Shown: positions 35,193 through 44,630, numbered from the stretch's first letter. The stretch is 64,000 bases of DNA from CBDFKQ01 sp965248855 (GCA_965248855.1 CBDFKQ010000022.1:1-64000); one strand, 5' to 3'. Translations and numbers: made by a program. The notes: generated from the sequence alone by a model not told the origin.

Positions 35193-36146
35193 TTAATTAT
35201 TTTCTTTTTGATAAAATTTCTCTATTATATAAAGGGGCCGGTTTTTAGATTCTTCACTAATTCGAGCAATATATTCTCCCATTACGCCTAATGTTATTAG
35301 ATTAATACCCCCCATAATTAATATAACCAACATTATTGAAGACCATCCTGATATTGTTGCATTAGTAAAAAATTTAAAATACATTATTAAAAATATTCCA
35401 AAAAAACCAAAAATAGCAAAAGTAAACCCTAAGTAAGTTACAAGTCTAAGTGGCGCGGAGGAAAAAGAGGTTATAGCATCTATTGCAAATTTAATCATCT
35501 TTTTTAATGGATACTTAGTATTTCCTGCAAACCTTTCATTTCTATCATATTCTAGTCCAATTTGCTTAAAACCAACCCATGTTACCATCCCTCTCACAAA
35601 GCGATGTTTTTCTTTCATGTTATTTAAAACATACACAACTCTTGAACTCATAAGTCGAAAATCTCCAGTATCTAAAGGAATATTTATCTTTGTAAGTCGA
35701 TTAATTAAACGATAAAATAATTTAGCAGTCCAAATTTTAAAAAAACTTTCACCGCTACGCAATCTTCTCACACATGAAACAACATCATATCCCTCTAGAT
35801 ATTTAGAGTATAAATCAACAATAAATTCTGGTGGATCTTGTAAATCCCCATCAATTATCGCGACAGCATTACCTAATGCATGCTCAAGACCAGCAGTAAT
35901 TGCAATTTGATGACCAAAATTTCTTGAAAAATTTAATATTTTATATGAATTATTCTCTTTCTGGGCAGCTAAGAGGAACGTAAGTGTATTGTCGTTTGAA
36001 CCATCGTTCACAAAAATGACTTCGATGTTTTCAGGTAGTAATCTAAAATTATCATTTAATAACTTAAATAAATTTTTAAGTCTGTTATCTAGTTCAAAAA
36101 TAATTTTTTCCTCATTAAAAACCGGGATAACTACTGATAAATCCAT
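35193..36146 (-). CDS. GT2 polyprenyl-phosphate glycosyltransferase (DPM1/GtrB-like)
   Basis: A 317-residue enzyme with an N-terminal GT-A domain and two C-terminal membrane helices (about 230-290). Key motifs are DLSVVIPVFNEEKIIFELD, VIFVNDGSNDNT, NFSRNFGHQIAITAGLEHA, IIDGDLQDPPE (the DxD-like metal site) and DTGDFRLMSSRVV. These enzymes load a sugar onto undecaprenyl phosphate for later GT-C enzymes, fitting the neighbours at 30467 and 32798. A decayed relative of this gene lies just upstream at 36361-36590. Confidence 0.92.
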   Translation of the reverse strand: MDLSVVIPVFNEEKIIFELDNRLKNLFKLLNDNFRLLPENIEVIFVNDGSNDNTLTFLLAAQKENNSYKILNFSRNFGHQIAITAGLEHALGNAVAIIDGDLQDPPEFIVDLYSKYLEGYDVVSCVRRLRSGESFFKIWTAKLFYRLINRLTKINIPLDTGDFRLMSSRVVYVLNNMKEKHRFVRGMVTWVGFKQIGLEYDRNERFAGNTKYPLKKMIKFAIDAITSFSSAPLRLVTYLGFTFAIFGFFGIFLIMYFKFFTNATISGWSSIMLVILIMGGINLITLGVMGEYIARISEESKNRPLYIIEKFYQKENN

Positions 36147-36360
36147 TTAAAAAAAAGAAAAGGTTTTTAGGCTTATAAACAACTTCAAATATTTCAATAA
36201 AAAGAATAGTTTCTTCTTTTATTTTACAAATGTATCTAAAAATATACATTTGTGGTTGCAGGTAGTAGAAGTAGATCAGTGGGGGCAAATTTAGATTAAA
36301 ATTTATTAAATAATTTATCGATTGCACTTGATAAAAAACTATTAATCGGAGTTATAAAAA
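36147..36360. other. Intergenic DNA beside the GT2 remnant
   Basis: The stretch from the intact GT2 start to the flippase stop (36147-36584) has no intact gene. Besides the GT2 remnant, this part is AT-rich. The minus-strand text LSSAIDKLFNKF near 36335-36300 may be the tail of the same decayed gene. Confidence 0.4.
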
Positions 36361-36590
36361 TAACTTTGCACTTAAAGCAATTTGATGTCCATAATTTCTT
36401 GCAAGAAAAACACAATGATAGTTTTTCATCTTTTACTTCCATCATCGGCAAGTACAACTTCTATAGAATTAATATTATTAGATATCAATATATTTATCTT
36501 TCAATTAACAATGGAAAGATTGCACTTTCATTATATAATGGTATTACAAAGGAAATTTTAAGATTTATCCAAAATATAAATGGATTATTT
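36361..36590 (-). pseudogene. Decayed remnant of a second GT2 glycosyltransferase
   Basis: On the minus strand, pieces of a GT2 N-terminus appear in different frames. KISFVIPLYNESAIFPLLIER (about 36570-36508) corresponds to the start, NSIEVVLADDGSK (near 36470-36430) to the VFVNDGSN strand, and FLARNYGHQIALSAKL (36410-36361) to the NFSRNFGHQIAITAGL segment. In-frame stops, frame changes and a deletion of about 25-30 codons between the second and third pieces show that it is not functional. It lies between the flippase and the intact GT2 gene in the same orientation, so it may be a replaced or duplicated copy. Confidence 0.75.
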
Positions 36591-37910
36591 ATGTAATATT
36601 TTTGTATTTACAGAATCATGACTAAAAATTTTTATTATAACAAAAACATGAAATATAATATTATAGCTTAAAACGCTACTTGCGGCAACTGCAACTGCAC
36701 CGTACAAGTTAACATAGTAAGACGAAATAATTAAATTTAGTACAAACGTAGATGAAATTGTGTAAAACAAATATTTGTGATTTCCTTTTCCAATTAAAAT
36801 ATTAGTTAATGATCCAAAAACTAAACTAAAATATAGTCCGATTGAAAAGATGCAAAATATGGTATAAGAATATTCATATTTATGACCGTTTACAAAAACA
36901 TATATTGGTTTAGAAAAATAAAGAGCAATTATTATAGGAAAAATTAACCACCAAGTTTTTTTAATCCATTCTGCGGCAAACTTTTTATTATATTCTGAGT
37001 TATTATTTGCCTCCTCTTTAGAAAACTTAGGTAGTAAAACTACATTAACTGCGGTAAGTAATAAAATTATTGCCAAATAATAATACCTAAATGCAACACC
37101 AAAATTTGCTAATTCAAATTCATTACTATACCTGCTTAAAATAAAAACTCCTACTTGTTCAAATATGCTGTAAACAATAAAGTAAAATAATAAATATTTA
37201 ATTTTGGATACAAAAATCCATAATCCTTTATGCCCATTAACAAAATTTATTTTAACTCCCTTCGCTTTAAAAATTTTATATAAAAATATTAATGATAAGC
37301 CAATCTGAATCCAAAATAATGATAGAGCGATTTGATTAAAATTTAAACCGTTTAAATAATATAAAACAACAAGACCCAACAAAACCAATATTGATCTTAA
37401 AATATTAAAAAGATTATAGGTTTTAAAATCTTCTTCAGCCTGAAAGATGGATAAAATCGTATTGGATATTATCAATCCAAAACTAGCCAAGCAACCATAC
37501 TCAACTGATTCTTTATAAATTTGATTTGAAAAGAAAAATTGGGACAAATCTTTTGAAAACCACAGGGCAGCAACTAAAAATGGGACAAAAACGATTACAT
37601 TTAATAAAAGTACCATTATGTATAACTCAAATGGATTTTCCTTGGCTTTATATAATTTATCAGCAGTATATTTAATTAAAGCAAAGTTAAAAGCAGTAAA
37701 AACAAACCCTCCCATAAAACTGTAAACAGCTTGAAAATTTGTATATAGGGCATAATCTCCAACACTTAAAAATTGGATTAAAAGAATAGTATATACGCCT
37801 GATATAAATTTTGAGATTAAATTAAAGCTAAATAATGATAATAGGGTCTTCTTCAACTTTGATATTTTATAAAAAAAATAATAAACTAACAGAAATAGAA
37901 TTATAAGCAA
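36585..37910 (-). CDS. Polysaccharide flippase (Wzx-like, MATE/MVF superfamily)
   Basis: A roughly 440-residue inner-membrane protein with about twelve helices. It opens LLSLFSFNLISKFISGVYTILLIQFLSVGDYALYTNFQAV, typical of RfbX/Wzx repeat-unit flippases, and has a central loop KKFAAEWIKKTWWLIFP. The start is uncertain: TTG 37910 lies within a short direct repeat and gives a hydrophobic lead. TTG 37856 (giving KKTLLSLFSFN) looks more like a normal N-terminus. It would flip the lipid-linked repeat unit to the periplasm for the Wzy candidates. It is divergent from the second polymerase gene. Confidence 0.83.
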   Translation of the reverse strand: MLIILFLLVYYFFYKISKLKKTLLSLFSFNLISKFISGVYTILLIQFLSVGDYALYTNFQAVYSFMGGFVFTAFNFALIKYTADKLYKAKENPFELYIMVLLLNVIVFVPFLVAALWFSKDLSQFFFSNQIYKESVEYGCLASFGLIISNTILSIFQAEEDFKTYNLFNILRSILVLLGLVVLYYLNGLNFNQIALSLFWIQIGLSLIFLYKIFKAKGVKINFVNGHKGLWIFVSKIKYLLFYFIVYSIFEQVGVFILSRYSNEFELANFGVAFRYYYLAIILLLTAVNVVLLPKFSKEEANNNSEYNKKFAAEWIKKTWWLIFPIIIALYFSKPIYVFVNGHKYEYSYTIFCIFSIGLYFSLVFGSLTNILIGKGNHKYLFYTISSTFVLNLIISSYYVNLYGAVAVAASSVLSYNIIFHVFVIIKIFSHDSVNTKILHK

Positions 37911-37934
37911 AAACTAACAAAAATAGAATTATAA
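37883..37934. repeat. Short direct repeat at the flippase start
   Basis: Two 24-base copies at 37883-37906 and 37911-37934 (AAACTAACA then AAATAGAATTATAA) differ at one base and are 4 bases apart. The first copy encodes the hydrophobic lead of the longest flippase frame. It looks like a recent slippage duplication in the leader region. Confidence 0.6.
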
Positions 37935-38043
37935 AATATTAAGTCATTTTCATTTCTTTGTATTGAGGATAATGAAATATAATAATCCGTTTGTTTTAAG
38001 CAGAAAACATTTTTATGTCAAAAAAAGTATACTAACTAAGTAA

Positions 38044-39342
38044 ATGCAATTAATATCTTCAAATCTAACAGGAAAACTATATTTTTTCCTGTTCATCATC
38101 ATACTGGTTTCTCTCCCCTACAAACATACAAATGTTATAAATAGCACCTCTATTATTCTTTGTGGATTAATATGGATATTGGAAATGAACCGGAAAGAAA
38201 AATGGTTGAAGATAAAATCTTCACCACTTATAATTATTTTTATTTCCTTATTTCTTTTATATGTTTTAGGATTGTTTTATTCTGCAAATGTAAAAAATGG
38301 TTTTGTGATTATTGAAAGATTATTGCCTTTAATGGCTTTTCCTCTCATTATAGGCTCAAGCACCTGCCCTTTATCAAAAAAGCAGATTGAAATAATTATA
38401 TGGGCATTTGTTGGAAGTATTTTAATCGCCACATCTATTTGCCTATCCCATACCCTGTTTTATTATTTTTATAAATCATCTTCAGAATTTCTTCTTCATG
38501 ATGCGTTTTGCAGTATACTAGATATTACGGCTATTTACTTATCTGTACATGTAGGTTTCTGCATGCTTTGGGTTACGGATTATATTTTAAAGGGTGATTT
38601 AAAAACAATTAAAAAATCACTTTTAATAACTTTAATTTTTTATTTCCTCATTATTTTATTTTTTCTAAATATCCGTACTGCTTTATCAACTTTATTATTG
38701 ATATACTTATCAGGGATAATTATTTATTTTAAATATAAAAGGATGTTAATACAAGGTTTATTGCTTGCTGGAGCATGCTTAATATTATTTTTTGGTATTA
38801 TATTTATTATCCCAACAACAAGACAAAAGTTTTTTGAAGCGATTAATTTAAAAGAATCAATTGAATTAAGAACTAATGAAGATCATTCTTTAGGAAAAGT
38901 ATGGGGTGGAAGAGCAATAAGAGTTGCTATTTGGCAAAGCTCTATAGATTTAGCAAAAAATAATCTTTTATTTGGTGTAGGTACCGGAGATGTTCAGGAT
39001 GAATTACAAAATATATACCGCAAAAACAGATTTTTATTTGCATCAGAATACAATAGATACAATGCTCATAACCAATATTTAGAAACTTTATTGGCAATTG
39101 GTTTGCCGGGTATAATTATATTATTGGCATCTTTTATTTATCCAATTGCAATCAGTTTAAAACGAAAAGACTTTTTATACCCGGCTTTTATTATTTATAT
39201 AGCTTCCAATTGCCTTACAGAAACTTTATTGGGTAGACAAAAAGGTGCCGTTTTTTTCGGTTTAATAAACGCTCTGCTATTTTTTCAATATTATAATTCA
39301 AAGAATGAAAACATTCGATTCAAGCTGAGAGGGGATAATTAA
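38044..39342 (+). CDS. O-antigen ligase/polymerase family membrane protein, copy 2
   Basis: A 432-residue polytopic protein with about eleven helices. The Wzy_C/WaaL-type periplasmic region reads RAIRVAIWQSSIDLAKNNLLFGVGTGDVQDELQNIYRKN, then EYNRYNAHNQYLETLLAIGLPGIIILL with the conserved H-N-Q-Y of ligases. The signature is more complete than in the copy at 26031, so this one may be the ligase and the other the polymerase, but that is inference. It closes the polysaccharide locus on the + strand. Confidence 0.85.
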   Translation: MQLISSNLTGKLYFFLFIIILVSLPYKHTNVINSTSIILCGLIWILEMNRKEKWLKIKSSPLIIIFISLFLLYVLGLFYSANVKNGFVIIERLLPLMAFPLIIGSSTCPLSKKQIEIIIWAFVGSILIATSICLSHTLFYYFYKSSSEFLLHDAFCSILDITAIYLSVHVGFCMLWVTDYILKGDLKTIKKSLLITLIFYFLIILFFLNIRTALSTLLLIYLSGIIIYFKYKRMLIQGLLLAGACLILFFGIIFIIPTTRQKFFEAINLKESIELRTNEDHSLGKVWGGRAIRVAIWQSSIDLAKNNLLFGVGTGDVQDELQNIYRKNRFLFASEYNRYNAHNQYLETLLAIGLPGIIILLASFIYPIAISLKRKDFLYPAFIIYIASNCLTETLLGRQKGAVFFGLINALLFFQYYNSKNENIRFKLRGDN

Positions 39343-39461
39343 TTAATTTTAAATTCTTTTACTTCAAATACGTATATTTTCTATAGCAAAAATTACCTCA
39401 GTTATGCAACTGTCGATCAGCTTAACAAGGCCTTTTCTAAAATAACATAAGTAAAGCCTTT

Positions 39462-40580
39462 CTATGCTTCTAAAATTTCCTGCGCACTTTTATATTTTAA
39501 ATTCCATGCATCTGCTACTCCTTTATAAACTATTTCTCCATTTACAATATTAAGGCCCAACATCAATTCACGATTATCTTTACAGGCTTTTTTCCATCCT
39601 TTATTTGCTAATTGCAAAGCATAAGGCAAACTCGCATTTGTTAACGCTAAAGTAGATGTATAAGGTACTGCTCCGGGCATATTTGCCACACAATAATGCA
39701 CAATACCATCAATGGTGTAAATAGGATTTTCATGAGTTGTAGGAGTACATGTTTCAATACAACCACCTTGGTCTACAGCTACGTCAACCAATACTGTACC
39801 CGGTCGCATTAGTTTTAACATATCTCTGGTAATCAAATGAGGTGCTTTTGCACCCGGTATCAATACCGCACCAATTACTAAGTCAGCAGATTTAATTATT
39901 TCGCGAATATTATATTCGTTGGACATTAAAGTATCAACATTGGGTGGCATAATATCCTCTAAATATCTTAAGCGTGGTAAGCTAACATCCAACACTGTTA
40001 CATTTGCACCAAAACCTGCAGCCATTTTCGCAGCTTGTGTTCCTACTATACCGCCACCAAGTATCACTACATTTGCGGGTTTTACTCCTGCTACACCACC
40101 TAATAATATTCCCCTCCCTCCCATTGGTTTTTCTAAATATTTTGCACCTTCTTGAATGGCCATTCTTCCCGCAACTTCCGACATGGGTACTAATAAAGGC
40201 AAACTCCTGTCCGTTTTCTCTACTGTTTCATAAGCCAGACATACTGATTTTGCTTTAATCATAGCATGAGTTAACTCTTCTGATGATGCAAAATGGAAAT
40301 AGGTAAATAAAAGTTGATTTTCTTTTACAAGTGGATATTCTTTAGCTATTGGTTCTTTTACTTTTATAATCATTTCAGCAATGTGATATACTTCTTCAAT
40401 CGTCGCTAAAATAGTTGCTCCTGCGTCTTTATATTCTTCATCTGAGATTCCACTCCCTTCTCCTGCTGAAGCCTGAACATAAACTTTATGCCCTGCTTTT
40501 TTAAATTCTGTTACACCTGCCGGAGTCAAAGCTACACGGTTTTCATTATTTTTTATTTCTTTTGGAAGTCCGATTATCAT
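39462..40580 (-). CDS. ald: Alanine dehydrogenase
   Basis: A 372-residue NAD-dependent enzyme that interconverts L-alanine and pyruvate plus ammonium. The signature begins MIIGLPKEIKNNENRVALTP with the substrate Arg and Lys. VKVKEP-like IIKVKEPIAKEYPLV, YFHFASSEEL (catalytic His) and the NAD-binding loop VVILGGGIVGTQAAKMAAGFGANVTVLD (about 170-197) follow. VDVAVDQGGCIETCTPTTH and HYCVANMPGAVPYTST complete the match. It is divergent from an Lrp-type regulator across 169 bases, which suggests amino acid-responsive control. Confidence 0.96.
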   Translation of the reverse strand: MIIGLPKEIKNNENRVALTPAGVTEFKKAGHKVYVQASAGEGSGISDEEYKDAGATILATIEEVYHIAEMIIKVKEPIAKEYPLVKENQLLFTYFHFASSEELTHAMIKAKSVCLAYETVEKTDRSLPLLVPMSEVAGRMAIQEGAKYLEKPMGGRGILLGGVAGVKPANVVILGGGIVGTQAAKMAAGFGANVTVLDVSLPRLRYLEDIMPPNVDTLMSNEYNIREIIKSADLVIGAVLIPGAKAPHLITRDMLKLMRPGTVLVDVAVDQGGCIETCTPTTHENPIYTIDGIVHYCVANMPGAVPYTSTLALTNASLPYALQLANKGWKKACKDNRELMLGLNIVNGEIVYKGVADAWNLKYKSAQEILEA

Positions 40581-40749
40581 AAAATGGTTTATAAAATGTT
40601 TATAACAAAAGTAATTAATAGAAAATAGTTTTTGGTTATATATAAAATATTCAGCAATTAATTCTAATATTAAAAGTTTTTTTAGAAATTATCACTAGTA
40701 AAAATAAGTTCTAAATTAATAATCAGAAAAAATTACTTGATAGAAAATA

Positions 40750-41214
40750 ATGATGGAAATCATAAACGACACAGATGCAAAAATTTTAAACCTTTTGCAA
40801 GACAATGCGAGATTAACAATAAAAGAAATTGCTTTAAAAATTAATCTGTCATTAACTCCTGTGCATGAAAGGATTAAGAAACTTGAATTGGAAGGCGTAA
40901 TTGAAAAATATGTTGCTATTTTAAACAGAAAAAAAACCGGAAAATCATTATTGGTTTATTGTCAGGTAACTTTAAATAAACAAATTCAGGAAAACTTTAT
41001 TGCATTTAACGAAGCTATAAACCAAATGCCTGAAGTGATAGAATGCAACGTAGTGTCCGGCACTTTTGATTATTTAATTAAAATAGTGGTAAAAGATATG
41101 GAAACGTATCAGCAATTATATTATTCAAAACTTTCAGGCTTGAAAAGTGTGGAACGTATCAGTAGTTTCTTTGTAATGTCGGAAGTGAAAAACACCACTA
41201 AGATTATGATTTAA
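40750..41214 (+). CDS. Lrp/AsnC-family transcriptional regulator
   Basis: A 154-residue regulator. The N-terminal winged helix is DTDAKILNLLQDNARLTIKEIALKINLSLTPVHERIKKLELEGVIEKY (about 7-54). The C-terminal RAM/ACT-like ligand domain runs about 65-150 with VIECNVVSGTFDYLIKIVVKDMETYQQ. A second ATG one codon later is an equivalent start. Being divergent from ald, it is the likely regulator of alanine catabolism, as in other bacteria where Lrp-like proteins control ald. Confidence 0.9.
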   Translation: MMEIINDTDAKILNLLQDNARLTIKEIALKINLSLTPVHERIKKLELEGVIEKYVAILNRKKTGKSLLVYCQVTLNKQIQENFIAFNEAINQMPEVIECNVVSGTFDYLIKIVVKDMETYQQLYYSKLSGLKSVERISSFFVMSEVKNTTKIMI

Positions 41215-41351
41215 TTTTCTTGTGGAAATTATTTTATGAATATATTGATATTCATATACTGATAATTTATTTTTAAATTTTTCATTTTGTTTCAAATTAT
41301 TAAAACATAAAAATGTTTTTAAAATAAAAATTCTAACAAAAATTTTTATCC

Positions 41352-41359
41352 TACCTTTG
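41352..41359 (+). promoter_or_regulatory. -7 promoter box before the OmpA-like lipoprotein
   Basis: TACCTTTG matches TAnnTTTG and lies 17 bases upstream of ATG 41377, giving a short leader. Confidence 0.45.
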
Positions 41360-41376
41360 ATTCATAAAAAAATATT

Positions 41377-42360
41377 ATGAAAAAAATTCTAACATCGATA
41401 GTAATTCTTACTGTTCTATCTCTTACGGGTTGTGTAAGGGCCATTAAATATGATACTTTAAAACAACAGGTTGATGGATTAGAGCTTGCAAAAACAAAAG
41501 CTGAATCAAAAAGCGACTCTCTTTCTAAGCATTTAGAAAAAATAAATTACAGTTATGGAAAAGTTCAAACCGATTATCAAAGAGCAAAAGATGATTATAC
41601 TCATTTAGATTCATTATACAAACGCAACAAAAAACTTAGTGATGATTTATTTGAAAAATATGAATTGCTCGATAAAAGTTATAGCCGTTTATTAAATAAT
41701 GGAAATATTGAAGCAGGTAAATTATCAGGCGATTTATCAAAAAAAGAAAAAGAATTACTTGCTGCCGAGCAAAAAATGATGGGTAAGCAGGCAGACAATG
41801 ACAAACTCAACCTCGACTTACAAGAAAGAGAAGCAAAATTAAATCAACTGGAAAAAGTATTGGCTGAAAAGGAAAAAGCAGTTAACGATTTAAAAGTTAA
41901 AGTTTCGAGTGCTCTTTTAAGTTTTAAAGGAAGTGATTTAAGCGTTGAAACAAAAAACGGAAAGGTTTATGTTTCCCTAGCCGAAAAATTATTATTTAAA
42001 TCGGGCAGTTATACTGTGGATGCGAAGGGAGCAGAAGCAATAAAAAAACTTGCTGAAGTATTAAAAAATCAATCAGATATAAACGTACTTGTTGAAGGGC
42101 ATACAGATGATAAAACTGTGTCGCCGGGCACTGTTGGATATAAAGACAATTGGGATTTAAGCGTATTACGTTCAACAGCAATTGTACGAATTTTAACCTT
42201 AGCCGGTGCACCGCCAACTAAACTTACTGCCGCAGGCAGGGCGCAGTATTTCCCTTTAGATCCTTCAAAAACAATTCCGGCAAGACAAAAAAACCGCAGA
42301 ACCGAAATTATTTTAACTCCAAAGCTGGATGAGTTATTTAAAATAATTGGAGACAATTAA
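41377..42360 (+). CDS. OmpA-family peptidoglycan-associated lipoprotein with coiled coil
   Basis: A 327-residue lipoprotein. The lipobox LTGC places the acylated cysteine at about residue 19. A long heptad-rich helix (about 25-175) follows with many Lys/Glu/Leu residues. The OmpA C-terminal domain occupies about 190-315 with VEGHTDDKTVSPG, WDLSVLRSTAIVRIL, AAGRAQYFPLDPS and ARQKNRRTEIIL, the peptidoglycan-binding Asp and Arg motifs. It should tether the outer membrane to the cell wall across the periplasm. Confidence 0.92.
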   Translation: MKKILTSIVILTVLSLTGCVRAIKYDTLKQQVDGLELAKTKAESKSDSLSKHLEKINYSYGKVQTDYQRAKDDYTHLDSLYKRNKKLSDDLFEKYELLDKSYSRLLNNGNIEAGKLSGDLSKKEKELLAAEQKMMGKQADNDKLNLDLQEREAKLNQLEKVLAEKEKAVNDLKVKVSSALLSFKGSDLSVETKNGKVYVSLAEKLLFKSGSYTVDAKGAEAIKKLAEVLKNQSDINVLVEGHTDDKTVSPGTVGYKDNWDLSVLRSTAIVRILTLAGAPPTKLTAAGRAQYFPLDPSKTIPARQKNRRTEIILTPKLDELFKIIGDN

Positions 42361-42524
42361 AGTTTTTCCTTTTGAATGAAAATGAAAAGTCAAATTTTAT
42401 CATTTATTTTATTTTCTACGGATATCTTTTAAAATTTTTCAATAAAAAGTCAAATATGTTGTTATGTATTCGCATTTTTGCGGAATAATTTATTTCTATC
42501 AAATTTCACCAAAACTTATAAAAC

Positions 42525-43802
42525 ATGAGCTTAATTCAAGATATCCACGCCAGACAAATTTTAGATTCGAGAGGCAACCCAACTATAGAGGTTGATGTAC
42601 GTACTTCTAACGGTTTTTTAGGCAGGGCGGCTGTTCCATCCGGTGCATCTACCGGAAGCCACGAAGCAGTTGAATTACGCGATGAAGATAAATCTATTTA
42701 TGGTGGCAAAGGCGTATTAAAAGCTGTTGAAAATGTTAACCAAACCATCGCATCTGAACTAATCGGTTATTCTGTATTCGAACAAAATTTGCTTGACAGA
42801 ATGATGATTGATTTAGACGGAACAAAAAACAAAGGAAAATTAGGTGCAAATGCTATTTTGGGTGTTTCTTTAGCTATCGCTAAAGCAGCAGCACAAGAAG
42901 CAGGTATGCCTCTTTTCAGATATGTTGGAGGTGTAAATGCAAATACATTGCCGGTACCAATGATGAATATTCTAAATGGTGGCAGCCATGCCGATAATTC
43001 AATAGATTTTCAAGAATTTATGATTATGCCGGTTAAAGCCGAATCATTTTCACAGGCACTAAGATTTGGAACTGAAATTTTCCATGTATTAAAAAAAGTT
43101 TTAAAAGATAAAGGCTTATCAACTAATGTTGGTGATGAAGGTGGTTTTGCACCAAATATTAAATCAAACGTTGAAGCTATTGAAGTAGTATTACAAGCAA
43201 TTGAAAAAGCCGGATTTAAACCCGGTGTAGATGTTTTCATTGCAATGGATGCAGCTGCTTCTGAATTTTATGATGCCGAAAGTGGAATATACCATTTCAA
43301 AAAATCAACCGGTGATAAATTAACGTCTTCACAAATGGCCGGTTACTGGAAAGAATGGGCTGATAAATATCCTATCATATCTATTGAAGACGGGATGGCA
43401 GAAGATGATTGGGCAGGTTGGAAACAACATACTGACAGCATTGGCCACAAAATTCAATTAGTTGGTGATGATTTATTTGTAACCAATGTTGAACGTTTAC
43501 AAAGAGGTATTGATGAAAAAATTGCCAATTCAATTTTAATAAAAGTTAATCAAATTGGTTCTTTAACAGAAACAATTGATGCTGTTAACTTGGCTAAAAG
43601 GAATTCATATAAAAGTATAATGTCGCACAGAAGTGGTGAAACTGAAGACAATACAATTGCCGACCTTGCAGTTGCTTTAAATACAGGTCAAATTAAAACG
43701 GGTTCTGCCTCACGTTCAGATCGTATGGCAAAATACAATCAATTATTGCGTATTGAAGAAGAATTGGGTGATGCCGCTTATTTTCCGGGTATTAAATTTT
43801 AA
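42525..43802 (+). CDS. eno: Enolase
   Basis: A 425-residue glycolytic enzyme converting 2-phosphoglycerate to phosphoenolpyruvate. The signature is complete: HARQILDSRGNPTIEVDV, GASTGSHEAVELRD, NVGDEGGFAPN, AMDAAASEFY (metal Asp), ISIEDGMAEDDWAGW (Glu), LVGDDLFVTN (Asp), ILIKVNQIGS (catalytic Lys) and SHRSGETEDNTIADLAV. It has normal length. It is followed by a strong terminator at 43825-43858, then ftsB. Confidence 0.98.
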   Translation: MSLIQDIHARQILDSRGNPTIEVDVRTSNGFLGRAAVPSGASTGSHEAVELRDEDKSIYGGKGVLKAVENVNQTIASELIGYSVFEQNLLDRMMIDLDGTKNKGKLGANAILGVSLAIAKAAAQEAGMPLFRYVGGVNANTLPVPMMNILNGGSHADNSIDFQEFMIMPVKAESFSQALRFGTEIFHVLKKVLKDKGLSTNVGDEGGFAPNIKSNVEAIEVVLQAIEKAGFKPGVDVFIAMDAAASEFYDAESGIYHFKKSTGDKLTSSQMAGYWKEWADKYPIISIEDGMAEDDWAGWKQHTDSIGHKIQLVGDDLFVTNVERLQRGIDEKIANSILIKVNQIGSLTETIDAVNLAKRNSYKSIMSHRSGETEDNTIADLAVALNTGQIKTGSASRSDRMAKYNQLLRIEEELGDAAYFPGIKF

Positions 43803-43824
43803 TTCCTAAAATTATATATTTTTT

Positions 43825-43858
43825 AACGGGAGCAAAATTTAATAATTTTGCTCCCGTT
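43825..43858 (+). terminator. Rho-independent terminator after eno
   Basis: Perfect 15-base arms AACGGGAGCAAAATT (43825-43839) and AATTTTGCTCCCGTT (43844-43858) enclose a 4-base loop and run into a T-rich tract. Confidence 0.9.
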
Positions 43859-43893
43859 TTATTTTATAAACAAAATAAAAATAATTTATTTTT

Positions 43894-44220
43894 ATGAAAA
43901 TAAATATCCCGCCATACCTGAGTAATTTTTATATGATCTTCACTTTATTTTTCTTTATCTGGATGTTGTTTTTTGATTCTAATGATTTTGTAACTCAGGC
44001 AAAAAACTCATTACAACTTAGAAGGATGCTCGGTGAGAAAAAATATTATTTAAAAGAAATTGAAAGGGTGAAAGAGGATAAAAAGGAATTATCGGGAAAC
44101 GATAAACTTCTCGAAAAATTTGCAAGAGAAAGATACCTCATGAAAAAAAATGGTGAGGAAGTTTTTGTAATTGTAACTAAAGAAGACGAAGAAAAACGTG
44201 AAAGGGGAAAGATAAAGTAA
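43894..44220 (+). CDS. ftsB: FtsB/DivIC-type septum formation initiator
   Basis: A 108-residue bitopic protein. A short cytoplasmic N-terminus precedes one helix (FYMIFTLFFFIWMLFF, about 12-27). A periplasmic coiled coil follows (about 38-75, LRRMLGEKKYYLKEIERVKEDKKEL), then KLLEKFARERYLMKKNGEEVFVI, the typical DivIC ending. It is part of the FtsB-FtsL-FtsQ division complex. The position beside eno is a widespread arrangement. Confidence 0.9.
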   Translation: MKINIPPYLSNFYMIFTLFFFIWMLFFDSNDFVTQAKNSLQLRRMLGEKKYYLKEIERVKEDKKELSGNDKLLEKFARERYLMKKNGEEVFVIVTKEDEEKRERGKIK

Positions 44221-44227
44221 TTAAAGA

Positions 44228-44458
44228 TTAATTATGAATTTTCCGAGAAATTGATTTTGATTCCGGGGCAACAAATAATGGAACCGGCACACTCGTGTTG
44301 GTAAAAATTGAATCTTGTGTTTTTGTATTAAATTGTTTAGGTGAAGATGAAACTGGTATTATCCCCTGTGATCTCGGTATTACACTTGCTCCCAATATTA
44401 AAAATCCTAAAATAAAAAATTTAACAATAAACGGAATCTCAAAAAAATTAATTTTCAT
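44228..44458 (-). CDS. Small membrane protein of unknown function
   Basis: A 76-residue frame starting with ATG at 44458. One hydrophobic helix (FIVKFFILGFLILGASVIP, about 10-28) precedes a polar Ser/Thr/Pro-rich tail. It ends 8 bases from the convergent ftsB stop. No family is recognised. The composition is plausible for a real small protein, but there is no independent support. Confidence 0.4.
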   Translation of the reverse strand: MKINFFEIPFIVKFFILGFLILGASVIPRSQGIIPVSSSPKQFNTKTQDSIFTNTSVPVPLFVAPESKSISRKIHN

Positions 44459-44630
44459 AGTATGATTGTTTTTTAACGCCGGTGCAAGTTAATTCAATTT
44501 TTTAAACAGTAATAAAATTTATTATTAACTAATTATTAAATATTGTGTTCGTTTTAAAAATTTAATCTAAGTATTTAACTGAAACTTATAAGGAATGGTT
44601 ACCAAAAATTTTATTTAAAAAAATATTATA

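Noticed and set aside
36115..36327. A 70-residue minus-strand frame upstream of GT2
   Set aside because: It overlaps the start of the intact GT2 gene and has the aromatic-rich composition of random AT-rich DNA.
36361..36368. TAACTTTG, a perfect -7-like promoter box on the + strand
   Set aside because: No gene follows on that strand, and the bases are part of the decayed GT2 coding sequence on the other strand.
36366..36596. A 76-residue + strand frame
   Set aside because: It is antisense to the GT2 relic; the minus strand carries the recognisable motifs.
42465..42490. A promoter-like sequence before eno
   Set aside because: The region near GCATTTTTGCGG does not fit TAnnTTTG with proper spacing, so I did not call it.
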